Position numbers and translations under genes: made by a program
Shown: positions 1-10,609 of the stretch, one piece after another
Layout: every line of letters begins with the position of its first letter
Numbering within the stretch: position 1 is the first letter of the stretch
From: Ancistrus triradiatus
Lineage: Eukaryota; Chordata; Actinopteri; Siluriformes; Loricariidae
Assembly (NCBI GenBank): GCA_025084515.1
Contig: JAJAGP010000761.1
Location: 237,899 to 301,898 of the forward strand
Reading direction: 5' to 3'
DNA length: 64,000 bases
The notes under the pieces: generated by a model
What the model saw: the letters and a program-made list of their open reading frames with translations, nothing else
Database searches by the model: none
Told to the model about the DNA's origin: nothing

Positions 1-56
1 TAGCATAACAAAGTCTAGATTTTTTTTTTGCACTTTGTAGTTCTAAAATTACTGTA

Positions 57-785
57 GACCTTATTTTTAGTCACCTTTACCCTATTCTCTGATGGTCAGG
101 ACCCCCATAGGACTACTGCAGATCAGATACTATTTGGGTGGTGGATTATTTTACATTTACAGCATTTAGCAGACGCCCTTATCCAGAGCGACTTACAATT
201 GATACAACCTTACAATCTAAGCAATTGTGGATTAAGGGCCTTGCTCAAGGACCCAACAGTGGCAGCGGTGGGATTTGAACCCTGGACATTTGGGTCCATA
301 GTCCAGTACCTTACCCGCTAGGCTACCACAGTATTTTCTGCACTGCAGTGACACTGATGTGGTGGTGGTGTTTTAGTGTGTCTTGCACTGACATGGATGG
401 ATCAGACACTGCAGTGCTGCTGGAGATATATACCACCTCAGTGTGACTTGTGGACTGAAAATAGTCCACCAGCAGAAAATATCTAGCCACCAGACTCTTG
501 TAGGCAGCATCCTGTAAGCACTTGTGAAGGATTACTAACACAAACTGTGCAGCAGCAAATGAGGTACTGTCTCTGACTTTGCATCCACAAGATGGAGTAA
601 TATGGTGAATGTCTCTAATAAAGTGAACAGTGAGTGAACAGTGTTTTAAAACTCCAGCAACACTGCTGTATCTGTGCCAAACGTACCAGCTCAACACACC
701 CTAACACAGCACCATCACATCAGTGTCACTGCAGTGCTGAAAATGATCCATCACCCAAATACTGTAGTACCTGATCTGTGGTGTG
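57..785. mobile_element. Inverted-repeat DNA element (family R), split by a SINE-like insert
   Basis: The left arm (about 57-152, continuing at 336-365) and the right arm (about 715-785) are inverted copies of each other; cactgcagtgacactgatgt near 340 is mirrored near 720. A related copy lies at 8,352-8,775. The arms enclose about 350 bp of non-coding sequence with no transposase, so this is a non-autonomous palindromic element. A separate repeat (157-332) sits inside the left arm. From general knowledge, elements with this GTGACACTGACATGGTGGTGG-like arm are abundant in otophysan fish; the superfamily is not certain. The outer boundary at the left is blurred. Confidence 0.7.
157..332 (+). repeat. 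SINE-like dispersed repeat P, copy 1
   Basis: This copy begins with catttagcagacgccctta and a gcgacttacaa motif, continues with ggacccaacagtggcagc, and ends gctaggctaccacag. At least seven copies lie in this window on both strands. The 3' half, with gggatttgaaccctgga and gctaggctaccac, resembles an antisense tRNA end. It has no coding capacity. Short matching ends (tatttt on both sides) suggest a target-site duplication. It sits in the arm of element R, so it inserted later than R. Confidence 0.8.
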
Positions 786-794
786 CATCACAGG

Positions 795-1214
795 TGTGAG
801 ATCACATATGTTTAGTTTAGGCTTGTACCCTTCCCCATCAGACACTGAAATTCCTCCAGACTCCTTGAATCGTTTAATGATATCATGTACTGTAGACTGA
901 GAAATATGTAAATCCCTTACAAATCTTTCTTTGACAAACATAATTTTGAAACACGTTTCTTTCTTCCTGACCTCATCATTAGCAATAAACTGCTCCTGTT
1001 CCATCTTTTGTGGAATGTTTTGGAGGCCTGAAATACAGGAATGGATGTACATTAACAAATGCAATGAAGTTGTCAAGACAAAATGTGAAATATGTTGGAT
1101 TCATATGATGAACCCAATGTCTGCAATGAAATAAAAAGTAATTTGTAAAGGAAAATGCTGTTTTATTTGCATTTTCCATGCCATCCCAACTTTTTTTCTG
1201 ATTTGGGGTTCTAC
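795..1214 (-). mobile_element. Tc1/mariner fragment, family D, copy 1
   Basis: The minus strand encodes a broken helix-turn-helix piece with the run SQSTVHDIIKRFKESGG followed by a GxKPKL-like linker, which is typical of the N-terminal DNA-binding region of Tc1/mariner transposases. The right end, tttgcattttccatgcc followed by tcccaactttttt and ttggggtt, recurs at 38,882-38,939 and inverted at about 44,450, and marks a terminal repeat. The catalytic DDE half is absent. The copy abuts the right arm of element R. It is a dead relic. Confidence 0.65.
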
Positions 1215-1703
1215 AGTTTATTTTGGATAGTGGTATCTGGCAAAATTACTTAATAAAATGACTGAAATAAAATTAAAATATTTCTTGCATTCACCAGCTC
1301 TCCGTGACCATCATTATTGTTCCTCCATCCATGCAGGTATGGATTTCATGAATGACTTGTGCTATGCTGTAAAGTAATGAGTGGGTTTAGGCATACAGAT
1401 GTGTCCTGGCAGAGAGAGAGAGATGCATTTAAACTTGGTTAACATGTCGCTACAATGTATCTCGAGCCACCTTCTGATTTGGTTTGAGTAATCATATTCA
1501 AAATTGAATATCAGTGCATCTTGAGGTGCATTTACAAATGCATTTTATGTGACTTATCCCGATACAATCCTGACACTCAAAATGCAAACGACCTAGAGCA
1601 CATAAGGTCATTGTTAATATTCCTGAAAATAGATATAACAGTTTACTATACATCAGAGAATGCATTGTGTAAATTGCTAGTTTAATTTAGTCTTTAATAA
1701 TTA
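1215..1703. other. No recognised feature
   Basis: AT-rich sequence without a long open frame or recognisable repeat. A poor acceptor-like ttaatgttacag precedes the gag-like frame at its right end. Confidence 0.4.
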
Positions 1704-2096
1704 ATGTTACAGGTTGATGCTTTGGATTGTGTAGATGAGTTCCATCAGCTGGCCGTAGAAATGGGTCTGCATGACAGGATGTTAATGGAGGCTTTTGTTC
1801 TTGGACTCAGCAGGGAGGCCAGAGATGAGCTGTTTGTCCTGGAACCACCTCCCTCTCTGGTCGAGTTATACGATCTGGCTATGAAGGTTGGCGCCCATCT
1901 CATTCCCCAGCACAGCTTGATGCCTTTCGATCAGGCTGATCTTATATGACCTGATCCACCTGCTTTCTGTATGGATCCTGAAGGTCCATGCAGCCCATCT
2001 CTTGGGTACTTCCCAGAACGATGGATCCCCAACCCCGCGCCCAGCCACTCGAGCCACTTAAGGACTAAGTTATTTACACAACATACAGTGGTCTAG
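1704..2096 (+). pseudogene. Orphan gag-like frame of a Ty3/gypsy retroelement
   Basis: An 81-codon open frame (ATG at 1,704, TGA at 1,947-1,949) reads on in the same frame to a TAG near 2,094. Residues about 10-70 (DEFHQLAVEMG, EAFVLGLSREARDELF, SLVELYDLAMK) match in order and spacing a segment of the gag of the chromovirus at 35 kb (VEFQTLAAESG, SSYERGLSETMKNELA, SLDGLYSLATT). No LTR, protease or pol lies beside it. It is most simply a truncated gag relic. A splice-acceptor-like ttacag lies at its start, so a domesticated exon cannot be excluded but is not supported by anything else here. Confidence 0.55.
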
Positions 2097-2188
2097 ATGG
2101 GGAGATATTCAAAAAGAAGTGAAAATATGATGGCCATAGCATCTGCAGCAGTGGTTAGGTTGGTGGTATGTGCAATTATACTGGTACA

Positions 2189-3038
2189 CAGTGGTGCTTG
2201 AAAGTTTATATCCTTTAGAGTTTTCTATATTTCTGCATAAATATGACTTAAAATGTCATCGGGTTTTCGCACAAGTCCTAAAAGTGGGTTAAGAGAACTC
2301 AGTTAAACAAATGAGACAAAGTTATTATACTTCGTCATTTATATATTGTGGAAAATGATCCAATATTACACATTAGGGAGTGTCAAAAGTATGTGAACTT
2401 AATAGGTGAAATTAGGATCAGGTGTTTTCAATCAATGGGATGACAATCAGGTGTTAGTGGACACCCTGTTCATTTAAAGAACAGGGATCTGCTCTTTACA
2501 ACACGTTTGTGGAAGTGTATCATGGCACAAACAAAGGAGATTTCTGACGACCTCAGAAAAAGAGTTGTTGATGCTCATCAGGCTTTAAAAGGTTACAAAA
2601 CCGTCTCTAAAAATTTTGGACTCCACCAATCCAGTCAGGCAGATTGTGTACAAATGAAGAAAATTCAAGTCCATTGTTACCCTCCCCAGGAGTGGTCGAT
2701 CAACAAAGATCACTCCAAGAGCAAGGCGTCTAATAGTTAGCGAGGTCACAAAGGACCCCGGGGTAACTTCTAAGCAACTGAATTCCTCTCTCACATTGGC
2801 TAATAATAAAAGGTAAAGAAAAGGTTCACATTAAAATGCCACTCACTAATATGTAATATTGGATCATTTTCCTCAATAAATAAATGACAAATTATACTAT
2901 TTTTGTCTCATTTGTTTAACTGGGTTCTCTTTATCTAATTTTAGGACTTTTGTGTGAAAGTCGGATGATGTTTTAGGTCATATTATATAAGCAGAAATAG
3001 AAAATCCTAAAGGGTTCACAAACTTTCAAGCACCACTG
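2189..3038 (+). mobile_element. Tc1-like element family A, copy 1, internally deleted
   Basis: The ends cagtggtgcttgaaag and ctttcaagcaccactg are inverted repeats flanked by TA, the Tc1/mariner target. The terminal inverted repeats are about 200 bp long. The length is 850 bp against about 1.5 kb for fuller copies here, because the catalytic half of the transposase is gone. What is left is the N-terminal frame at 2,507-2,740. It cannot move itself, but with both ends present it could have been moved in trans. Confidence 0.85.
2507..2740 (+). pseudogene. Tc1 family A transposase, N-terminal remnant
   Basis: The frame carries the start of a Tc1 transposase: ISDDLRKRVVDAHQAL and GYKTVSKNFGLHQSS form the first helix-turn-helix of the paired-like DNA-binding domain. 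The frame shifts after SSQ, and the second helix-turn-helix is only traceable in another frame (PRRARRLIVSEVTKD-like). No DDE catalytic domain remains. The start ATG at about 2,522, just after the promoter-proximal aagtgtatc, is shared with the copies at 55.5 and 62.1 kb. Confidence 0.7.
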
Positions 3039-3730
3039 TACACATACTTCAGGATTCGAAGTCTACTCATCACATGCATATTTCTAACACTAGTGTAAAG
3101 AATTGTGGCAACTAAAATGACAAGACAAAACAATAATAGACAAAACAATATGACACCTGGTATAGGTAAGGGGGACTGTAGACAAAGCAACATGAGAGCA
3201 GTATGTGTATATACAGTACGTAATTATAGTAATGTACTGTATATATTCAGTAAAATATACACTAGTTTGACTCATAGCATAAGCAAAATGCAAAATTGGT
3301 GCATGTACATTTATAACAGTTTTCAATAAGTTTAATTTCAGGAGTTCAGGGTTCTGGACTCTTAAACCTGGCTCTTTGATTATGGAGGCCCTTTTAAAAT
3401 GGCAACCATGAAAGAGTCTATGATTGGAGTGAGGAGGGTCTCTGGAGATTTGTTTCTGCTCTGATTGTGCATCACTTGGTGTAGTTGTCAGAAGAGTTTT
3501 ACACTGTGTGTTGTGATACAATTCTTCCATAACTAGCATGAAAAATTCTGTGACTTGTGCCATGGCAGCCCCTTTGAAATAGCCTATACAGTCCTTGTGC
3601 ATCGATGGGTCTTTGGTCTGCAACACCCCTCATCCTCATACCACTGACAGAAAGTACTTGTGTCTTCTGCTTAGGTGGCACCCCACAAGCCTTGCCATTA
3701 CACAGATACATTGTTGTCTACCATTTAGTT
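3039..3730. other. No recognised feature
   Basis: A/T-rich single-copy-looking sequence. The open frames on both strands lack known motifs and overlap each other, which suggests chance frames. Confidence 0.4.
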
Positions 3731-3935
3731 GGCAGCACAGTGACACAGCGGTTAGTGCAGTCGCCTCACAGCTCCAGCGTCAGCGGTTCAATCCTGATCT
3801 CGGACTTCGCTTGTGTGGAGTTTGCACATCCTTGCCTTGTTCGAGTGGTTTACTCTGGATATTCTGGTTTCCTCCCATAATCCAAATACATGCATTAGGT
3901 TTAACTGAGTACAAGAAATTGGCATAATCTGAGTA
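3731..3935 (+). repeat. tRNA-derived SINE Q, copy 1
   Basis: The 5' head carries an A-box-like segment (cagcacagtgacacagcgg) and a B-box-like ggttcaatcctga about 45 bp later, the internal RNA polymerase III promoter layout of tRNA-derived SINEs. The body has the shared fish-SINE phrases gtgtggagtttgcacatc and tttcctcccataatccaaa. The tail runs into tttaactgagtac. It is old, with many substitutions against the copy at 20.3 kb. Confidence 0.75.
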
Positions 3936-3986
3936 ACTATGATTAGTTTCGATGTAAACCTTTGTCTGTCATTAAATTTGATGATG

Positions 3987-4990
3987 GAATTTTCTATATT
4001 TCTGCATAAATATGACATAAAACATCATCAAATTTTCATACAAGTCCTAAAAGTAGATAATGAGAATCCAGTTAAACAAATGAAACAAAAAAATTATACT
4101 TGGTAATTTACTTATTGAGGAAAATGATCCAATGTTACGTATTAGTGAGTGGAAAAAGTATATGAACCTTTACTTTCAGTATCTGGTATGATCCCCCTGT
4201 GCAGCAATAACTGCAAAATAAACTGTATTTCCTGTAACTGTTGATCAGTCCTGCACAGCAGCTTGGAGGAATTTTAGTCCATTCCTCCATACAGAACAGC
4301 TTCAACTCTGGGATGTCGGTGGGTTTCCTCACATTAACTGCTCGCTTCAGGTCCTTCCACAACATTTTGATTGGACTAAGGTCAGGACATTGACTTGGCC
4401 ATTCCAACACATTAACTTTATTCTTCTTTAACCATTCTTTGGTAGAACGACTTGTGTGCTTAGGGTCATTGTCTTGCTGCATGACCCACCTTCTCTTGAA
4501 ATTCAGTTCATGGACAGATGTCCTAACATTTTCCTTTCGAATTCTCTGATATAACTCAGAATTCATTGTCCCATCATTGATGACAAGCCATCCTGGCACA
4601 AATGCAGCAAAACAGACCCAAACCATGATACGACCTCTACCATGTTTCACAGATGGGATAAGGTTGTTATGCTGGAATGCAGTGTTTTCCTTACTAAAAA
4701 ACATAACAGACGAGCAGTAATGTTATTGTTGGAAAGCAGTGGCTTTCTCCTTGCAACCCTGCCATACACACCACTGTTGTTCAGTTTTCTTCTGATGACT
4801 CTTACTTCACCACCAAATTAACTGCTAATCCTAGAGGTTCAAATACTTTTGCCACTCACTAATATATAATATTGGATAATTTTCCTCAACAAATAAATGA
4901 CCAAGTGTGGAAATCTGATGATGTTTTAGGTCATATTTATGCAGTAATATAGAAAATTCTAAAGGTTTTACAAATTTTCAAGCACCACTG
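3987..4990 (-). mobile_element. Tc1-like element family A, copy 2
   Basis: The right end ctttcaagcaccactg-like (ttttcaagcaccactg) is followed by TA. The left end is truncated: the first about 25 bp of the terminal repeat are missing and it begins at gaattttctatatttctgc. The transposase is on the minus strand, and its N-terminal half is missing. The length is about 1.0 kb. Confidence 0.85.
4135..4704 (-). pseudogene. Tc1 family A transposase, catalytic half, third acidic residue lost
   Basis: A 189-codon frame covers the C-terminal half of a Tc1 DD34E transposase. It has the IPSVKHG and IMVWVCFAA segment, then VMQQDNDPKHTS with the second catalytic Asp, then EWPSQCPDLSPIKMLWKDL, where the position normally held by the catalytic Glu is Lys. 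The first catalytic Asp (WTDE region) and the DNA-binding domain are not in the frame. Both the truncation and the Lys make it inactive. Confidence 0.8.
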
Positions 4991-5975
4991 TACGTTATCG
5001 CAGAATCATAGCATTGCATACACTATATACACACTGCACACTTACTTTTTTCGACACTGTACTTTTCTTTTGAATATTTTCATTAATATCGTTGCGACTT
5101 CTGTGAATAAATTAAACTTAAAATTAAAATTAAACTCCACATGTCTGGCAAACCACTTCCAGTGTATATTTTTTTCAGAAATGTATTTTCGTTATGAACT
5201 TGGTTGTTAAACGCACTTGTTCATTTAGCAATCTCAGCAGTACATCAGCTATAGTGACAGAGGGATTAATTAAGGCATTAATTAAGTCATGTCAATGAAG
5301 GGCGGCTGATAATTGGTTGCATTATATTCATTCATAAAATCAACAAACATGACTGGCCATTTTATGGTTATGCGTGCACAGTAACTTGTGAAATAATTGG
5401 TATGATCCTTTTGGGTGATATTTTTCTGTTCATTACAGTATAAATTTGTCATTTTCTTTGACATATGGGACAAATGTACATATTTTAAAAATAAGTTTGG
5501 ACACCAGGACATGGACTGAAATACAGGATTGTGCCACTAAAAACAGGAAGTCTGGTCACCATAATTCTAATATATCCCAGACCTTGATATGCACAGGTGT
5601 AATGAGGTTATTAAAGATTTTTGCTGTGAGTGGTCATAATATTTTGCCTTATCAAGATATATACTCTATGTATACTAACATGCCTAATTTAACGCTAACC
5701 CATATCATCAAGAGGAGTTACCATTTGTAAATGGTACACATGTAATCAATAACTTTCCAGAAAGATTCAAAAACATATTTTAAAAAAGACATCCAATACC
5801 TAATGCAGTGTTCTTGTGGCCTGCTAAGCACTGATGTGGATCAGTACTGCAGCAATTGCCTCTAAAGAGCTCCAGAGAGGAGATGATTTAAATCAATAAG
5901 AGTTTGATATACAGGACACATCTGCTGGAGATGGCTTCTAGACTATCAATGTGTGTGAAGGTGTATGTGTGTGAT

Positions 5976-5977
<2 letters not shown>
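4991..5977. other. No recognised feature
   Basis: AT-rich sequence with no repeat I can place and only chance frames. The frame at 5,446-5,730 has no known motif. Confidence 0.4.
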
Positions 5978-6059
<82 letters not shown>

Positions 6060-6081
6060 TTGAGAGAGAGAGAGAGAGAGA
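5978..6081. repeat. Compound (TG)n-(AG)n microsatellite
   Basis: About 32 TG units (5,978-6,042) run straight into AG units (6,042-6,059), one interruption (tt), then more AG units to 6,081. Open frames here (Val-Cys or Thr-His runs) are artefacts of the dinucleotide. Confidence 0.97.
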
Positions 6082-7124
6082 TTACGCTGTTAAGACAGTT
6101 GATGTTCCATGACAAAATGAGGCGAAAATGAGAGCATGAAATGAGTGAGAAAACAGAATATGGTTATAATCAGTAGGCTGCTCTGTACTGTCAGATCGGG
6201 CTGCAGAAAGGAAAGACTTTGGAGGCGCAGAGAGGACATTTGTAGCTGGAAATTGTATGGTGAACCAGAATAAGTGAACACCTGGTATAATTCACAGTCT
6301 TCAGAGGGGAAGAGAGTGTATGAGCACTGAATAATGAAAGCACAACGAGGTGTTTAGTATGCTGGAGAGGTGTTGGCTAGAGAGCTTATTCAGGTAGTAT
6401 TCAGAAAGGTTAGCTTATGAATAAACATGGTTCATCAAGACCTGTTACGATGGCAGTGAATAGAGATCATAAAAATAATAAAGCAGCAGACAGAGCAGCA
6501 TATAGAAAAGTTGTGAAATTGCATTCTGTGTGGGTTTCTTTGCAAAAATGGAGTGAGTTTCTCTGGCAAGACCTCCTCAGGCCAAAAGAGGCGTGAATAT
6601 TAAAAGAGTGAGGACATAGTTCTTTTCAAAACCACTGTTGATAGACTTGGTAAGTGGGACATTGTGCTCCTATCATTAGTGACACACTTGTTTTCCTTGT
6701 TTTCTTCCACGTTTTTTTATTCTAATAAAGACGCATACAGAGTGAGTCATTTGTGAGCCTGCTGACAGGATGAATTGTTTTATTGATGCTCTACCTGTGT
6801 CAATTCAAAGTGGAAAATCTGTTTCATAGTTAGATTATCTCTAACGCCCAAGAGAGTAAAGACAATAATCACAGCACTCTCTATGGGCTGTATTTTTCCC
6901 TGCGTGACAGGAGCTGGAAGCTGAATGCTGGACTGAACCATGTGTGTGTGCGTTTAAGGATGAATCATGGCACGCTTCAGTCCTATCACGGACCTTCACA
7001 CAGTTTATCAATCCACTGAAAGGACCCAGAGGTGCGATAGAAGAGCACCCATGTTCATATTTCTTCTAGCAGTGTCCCTACTGTTTGCCTTCTGTTTGAT
7101 GAGGTGTGTGTGTGTTGTGTGTGT

Positions 7125-7128
<4 letters not shown>
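6082..7128. other. No recognised feature
   Basis: Sequence of slightly higher GC than its surroundings, no known repeat, no convincing coding frame. It could be single-copy intronic or intergenic DNA. Confidence 0.35.

Positions 7129-7159
<31 letters not shown>
7129..7159. repeat. (GA)n microsatellite
   Basis: About 15 GA units directly after a short imperfect GT tract (7,104-7,124). Confidence 0.97.
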
Positions 7160-7162
<3 letters not shown>

Positions 7163-7372
7163 CTCTCCACCACTTCACAAGGATCTGAAGCATTGCCTCT
7201 TTTAAAAGTTAAAGAAAAAACTGAGGTAATTAAATGTCCTTGTAGTAAACTGAAGCCACTTTACCATGGAGAAATCAAACACTATAAATTTATTTTGTTG
7301 CAATCTGCAAAACAATGCAGATCTGTTAGTCACCCTTTGTTCAAAAATGTTCTTTTTACTAGCTGATTTAGC

Positions 7373-7374
<2 letters not shown>

Positions 7375-7421
<47 letters not shown>
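7375..7421. repeat. (CA)n microsatellite at the left edge of Tc1-M
   Basis: About 23 CA units that end a few bases before the ctcaccggacactttatt terminus of a Tc1/mariner relic. Confidence 0.97.
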
Positions 7422-7428
7422 GCAAATA

Positions 7429-8268
7429 TGCTCACCGGACACTTTATTCTGTACAGTGGTTCTTGAAAGTTTGTGAACCCTTTAGAATTTTCTATATTTC
7501 TGCATAAATATGACCAAAAACATGACCAAGTATAATATTTTGTCTCATTTTTTTAACTGGGTTCTCTTTATCTACTTTTAGGACTTCTGTGAAAATCTCA
7601 TGATGTTTTAGGTCATATCCATGCAGAAATAGAAAATTCTAAAGGGTTCTCAAACTTTCAAGCACATGTTCAATTGCTATTACTGCAGATATCTAATCAG
7701 CTAATCAAATGGCAGGGCCTTAATGCATTAAATTGGACAACAAAAGCTTGGAAAAATGCTGAGTCTCGATTTCTGCTGTGATAGTCGAGTGGTAGAAAAA
7801 CATGAAAGCATGGATTGAGCCTTCCTTGTAGAAATGGTTTAGGTTGGTGGTGGTAGTCTAAAAGTGCAGGGGATATTTTCTTGGAACTCTTTGAGGCCCT
7901 TAATACCAAATGACCATCATTTAAATTCCACAGTTTACCTGAGTCTTGTGTCTAACCATGTCCATCCCTTTATGTCTACAGTGTACCCATCTTCTGATGG
8001 CTAATTCCAGCAGGATAACGTGTTATGTCACAAAGTTCAAATCTCAAACTGGTTTCATAATCATGACATTGTTCGCTGTACTCAAATTCACCAAACCTCA
8101 ATCCACCTTTGGGAAGCGTTGGAATGAGAGCTTCACATAATGGATGTGTAGCCAACAAATAGGCAGTAACATGATACATGATGCTGTCATGTCAATATGG
8201 ACCAGCACCTAATATGTTTCCAGCACCTAAATTTAGAATTTATTTAAGGTACAATCCAATACTAGCAA

Positions 8269-8271
<3 letters not shown>
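7429..8271 (+). mobile_element. Tc1/mariner-like relic, family M
   Basis: The left end ctcaccggacactttattct and the 3' end ccaatactagcaagg are those of a fish Tc1/mariner family that I know by its end phrase 'ctcaccggccactttattaggtacacc'. The plus strand holds a decayed transposase: a gctgagtctcgatttctgc segment for the region after the first catalytic Asp (about 7,758), and an aattccagcaggataacg-like segment (about 8,003) for the QQDN region with the second Asp. The N-terminal domain and much else are deleted. A TIR-only family A element interrupts it at 7,454-7,665. Microsatellites abut both ends. Confidence 0.65.
7454..7665. mobile_element. Family A TIR-only element (MITE-like), copy 3
   Basis: The two terminal repeats of family A, cagtggttcttgaaagtttg on the left and ctttcaagcac on the right, are joined with almost nothing between them, giving 212 bp. 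It has no coding sequence. The left side is preceded by TA; the right terminus lacks the last about 5 bases. It interrupts the left part of Tc1-M, so it inserted later. Confidence 0.8.

Positions 8272-8346
<75 letters not shown>
8272..8346. repeat. (AT)n microsatellite at the right edge of Tc1-M
   Basis: About 37 uninterrupted AT units directly after the actagcaagg terminus of the M relic. Confidence 0.98.
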
Positions 8347-8348
<2 letters not shown>

Positions 8349-8351
8349 CCC

Positions 8352-8775
8352 ACTGGGCCACCAGACATCAGGTACTAGTTGGGTGGTGGAGCATTCTCAT
8401 CACCACTGTGACACTGACATGGCGGTGGTATGTTAGTGTGTGTTGCAGTGATAAGAGTGGATCAGAAGCAAGGGTTGCTGCAGTACACTGTTCACTTACT
8501 GTCCACTTTATTAGAGACATTCACCATATTGCTTCTTCTTGTAGATGTAAAATCAGAGACAATAGTTCATCTGTTGTTGCACAGTTTAGTAATAATATAC
8601 TGCTTCATCAGTGCTCACAGGATGCTGCCTACAGGATGCTAGTGGCTGGAAATTTTTGAGTCGTGTACTAATTTCAATACAGCAGTGACACTGAGATGGT
8701 TTAAAACTGCAGCAGCACTGTGGTGTCTGATCCACCTGTATAGAGCTACGTAGATCAACACACATTAACAGACCA
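8352..8775. mobile_element. Inverted-repeat DNA element (family R), copy 2
   Basis: The arms caggtactagttgggtggtgg and gtgacactgacatggcgg match the arms at 0.1-0.8 kb. The interior phrases gttcacttactgtccac and ggatgctgcctacagga match the first copy in order. The right arm is partly lost near 8,760. It has no coding capacity. Confidence 0.7.
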
Positions 8776-8993
8776 TGAGCATAACCATCAACTTTGAGCA
8801 TGAATCCTCTAGAGCAAATCTCTATAGATTGTTTCCAAAGAAAATACAGTGCTATCTTACATGTTTGAACCAGAGCAAAGAAGAAGCTTCTGAACCCAAT
8901 CATGAATCAAGGAAACAACAGAACATTTCAGAATGGTTAGGTATTAAGCTTTGCAGTAAGAATTTTACCATTTTTCCTCAAGATGGGTTACTT

Positions 8994-9122
8994 AGTTTAT
9001 AATAGGAACAATGGCCCATGAAGTGATGCTGCTTACAGTTCATAATAGGAACAATGGCTCCTCGATGTGCTACCAATATTTTATAATAGAAGCAATGGCC
9101 AATGAAGATGTGCTTACAGTTC
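8994..9122. repeat. Short tandem repeat, about 43 bp, three units
   Basis: Three units share tttataataggaacaatggc and a tgatgtgcttac-like second half. Unit starts are near 8,995, 9,038 and 9,081; the third unit is slightly shorter. Confidence 0.7.
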
Positions 9123-10309
9123 CCTTAACTGCAGTTCTTACACTTATAGTTGGTACTGAACCCTCTTTCAGGCAAAGTTTTTGTTGACGTGCTGCAGAAA
9201 GTTGAAACAGCAATCAAACAAAAAGTGGTTTGTGTGCACATAACATGTTCTTCCAGCTGTAGCTGGGACATCGCCATCAAATAAAAACTTTATCCACTCA
9301 GCTCTTCTGTCCTCTGAGGCTACTGGGTGATGTAGCAATTTGTGCTACAGATGGCAGCCAATTAAATTTAAATATTAATATACAATATTATTTATAATAC
9401 ACAGTAAGTCCTAGTCACCCTGATGTACGACATTATTTAAAATTAATATTTGATAACAGCGACATTTCTATTATTTCCTATTATTTCCTTATTACCTCTT
9501 TCCTGTATATTCAAAGCCTTCCATACTTTCAGTCACATCAGCATAATATAGTGGCACAAGAGACTTTCTAATTGGTCATCTGCTTATTATCTGTTGTTTC
9601 GATTGGGATTTACCTATCTAACACCAGGGTCTTGTTTAACCAGCAGTACAGGGTGCAAAGCAGGCAGAGACACAAACCCATGGTGTCTGGAGCTGTAAGG
9701 CCTCAGTGCCAGCTAAACATCACTGCCAACTAAATTTTGTGACACACAAGACTCAAGACATATTTCCTGAGAGTGCAATGCCCTAGTGAACAAATCCCAT
9801 CCACATATCTTGGTCAAGGTAACGGGAGTCCCATTATTCACAGGGTGCAGAAGGAAGTCCATTGCAGGGCTCAGCAGGTGTAACTCTTGAAGCACTGAGG
9901 GATGATTTCCCCCACCCAACCTCCCCTCAAACAGACACAGTCAATCATGTGTGTGTGATGCCTGCCTCAAACATGGGTCACCACACTCGTGGAATAGCAA
10001 ATTGCTGCTGTGCTACTGGAATACCTTCTGAAAATATAATGTTGCAAATTGAGCACCCAATTCTGATACTTACAGTGTATCAGCAACAGCTGCAAGCTAT
10101 CTGTATAGCAGGAAAGTACTGGAGCTGGTTTGCTGGCTTGTAGCTGGTTAATGTAATTTCTGTGCATTAAAATAATGTTGGCATGTGGTTCGCAACATAG
10201 TCAACAAGGAGGTTGGGTTTATTTCAAGGACTCTATGATTTCTTACCGATGTCATAATGTCGGCATATTTGGTTACTGCAATATATAGCATATTGCCTTG
10301 ATTTCATTA
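9123..10309. other. Mostly unrecognised; possible minus-strand SINE Q head near 9,640-9,730
   Basis: The run ggagctgtaaggcctcagtg followed by gctaaacatcactgcc reads, on the minus strand, like a decayed SINE Q head (ggcagtgatgtttagct and cactgaggcc). Nothing else in this stretch is recognisable, and the open frames at 9,713-10,167 overlap on both strands and look accidental. Confidence 0.3.
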
Positions 10310-10450
10310 AGGTGACATGCAGGTAGTGTTGGTGCCTCTAAACCCTAGGATTCAGTCCTGAATTTTGCATGTTCTCCCTGTGTGGGTTCCTTGTGGCTGC
10401 TCCAGTGTCATTCCCCCCACAAGTAATTTTGGAATCTCCACACTTAGAGG
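10310..10450 (+). repeat. SINE Q fragment, copy 2
   Basis: Phrases gtgttggtgcctctaaacc, attcagtcctgaattttgc and atgttctccctgtgtgggtt follow the order of the SINE Q head and body. The head is degraded and the tail absent. Confidence 0.5.
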
Positions 10451-10609
10451 AAAAAAGTGTGTAAAGCACTCTGCTTGTTTGTTTTGTGCCAAACTAAAAT
10501 AAAAAACAGACACCAGAGTTTTTGTTTAATAGCTGAACATTCTGACTTTATGAAACATGCCTCATACAAATTAATTTCAAATATTTTAATGAATGGCATA
10601 TGTTTTTTC

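Noticed and set aside
5888..6131. Open frames with Thr-His, Val-Cys and Arg-Glu runs
   Set aside because: They translate the TG/AG microsatellite in each frame; there is no complexity and no known motif.
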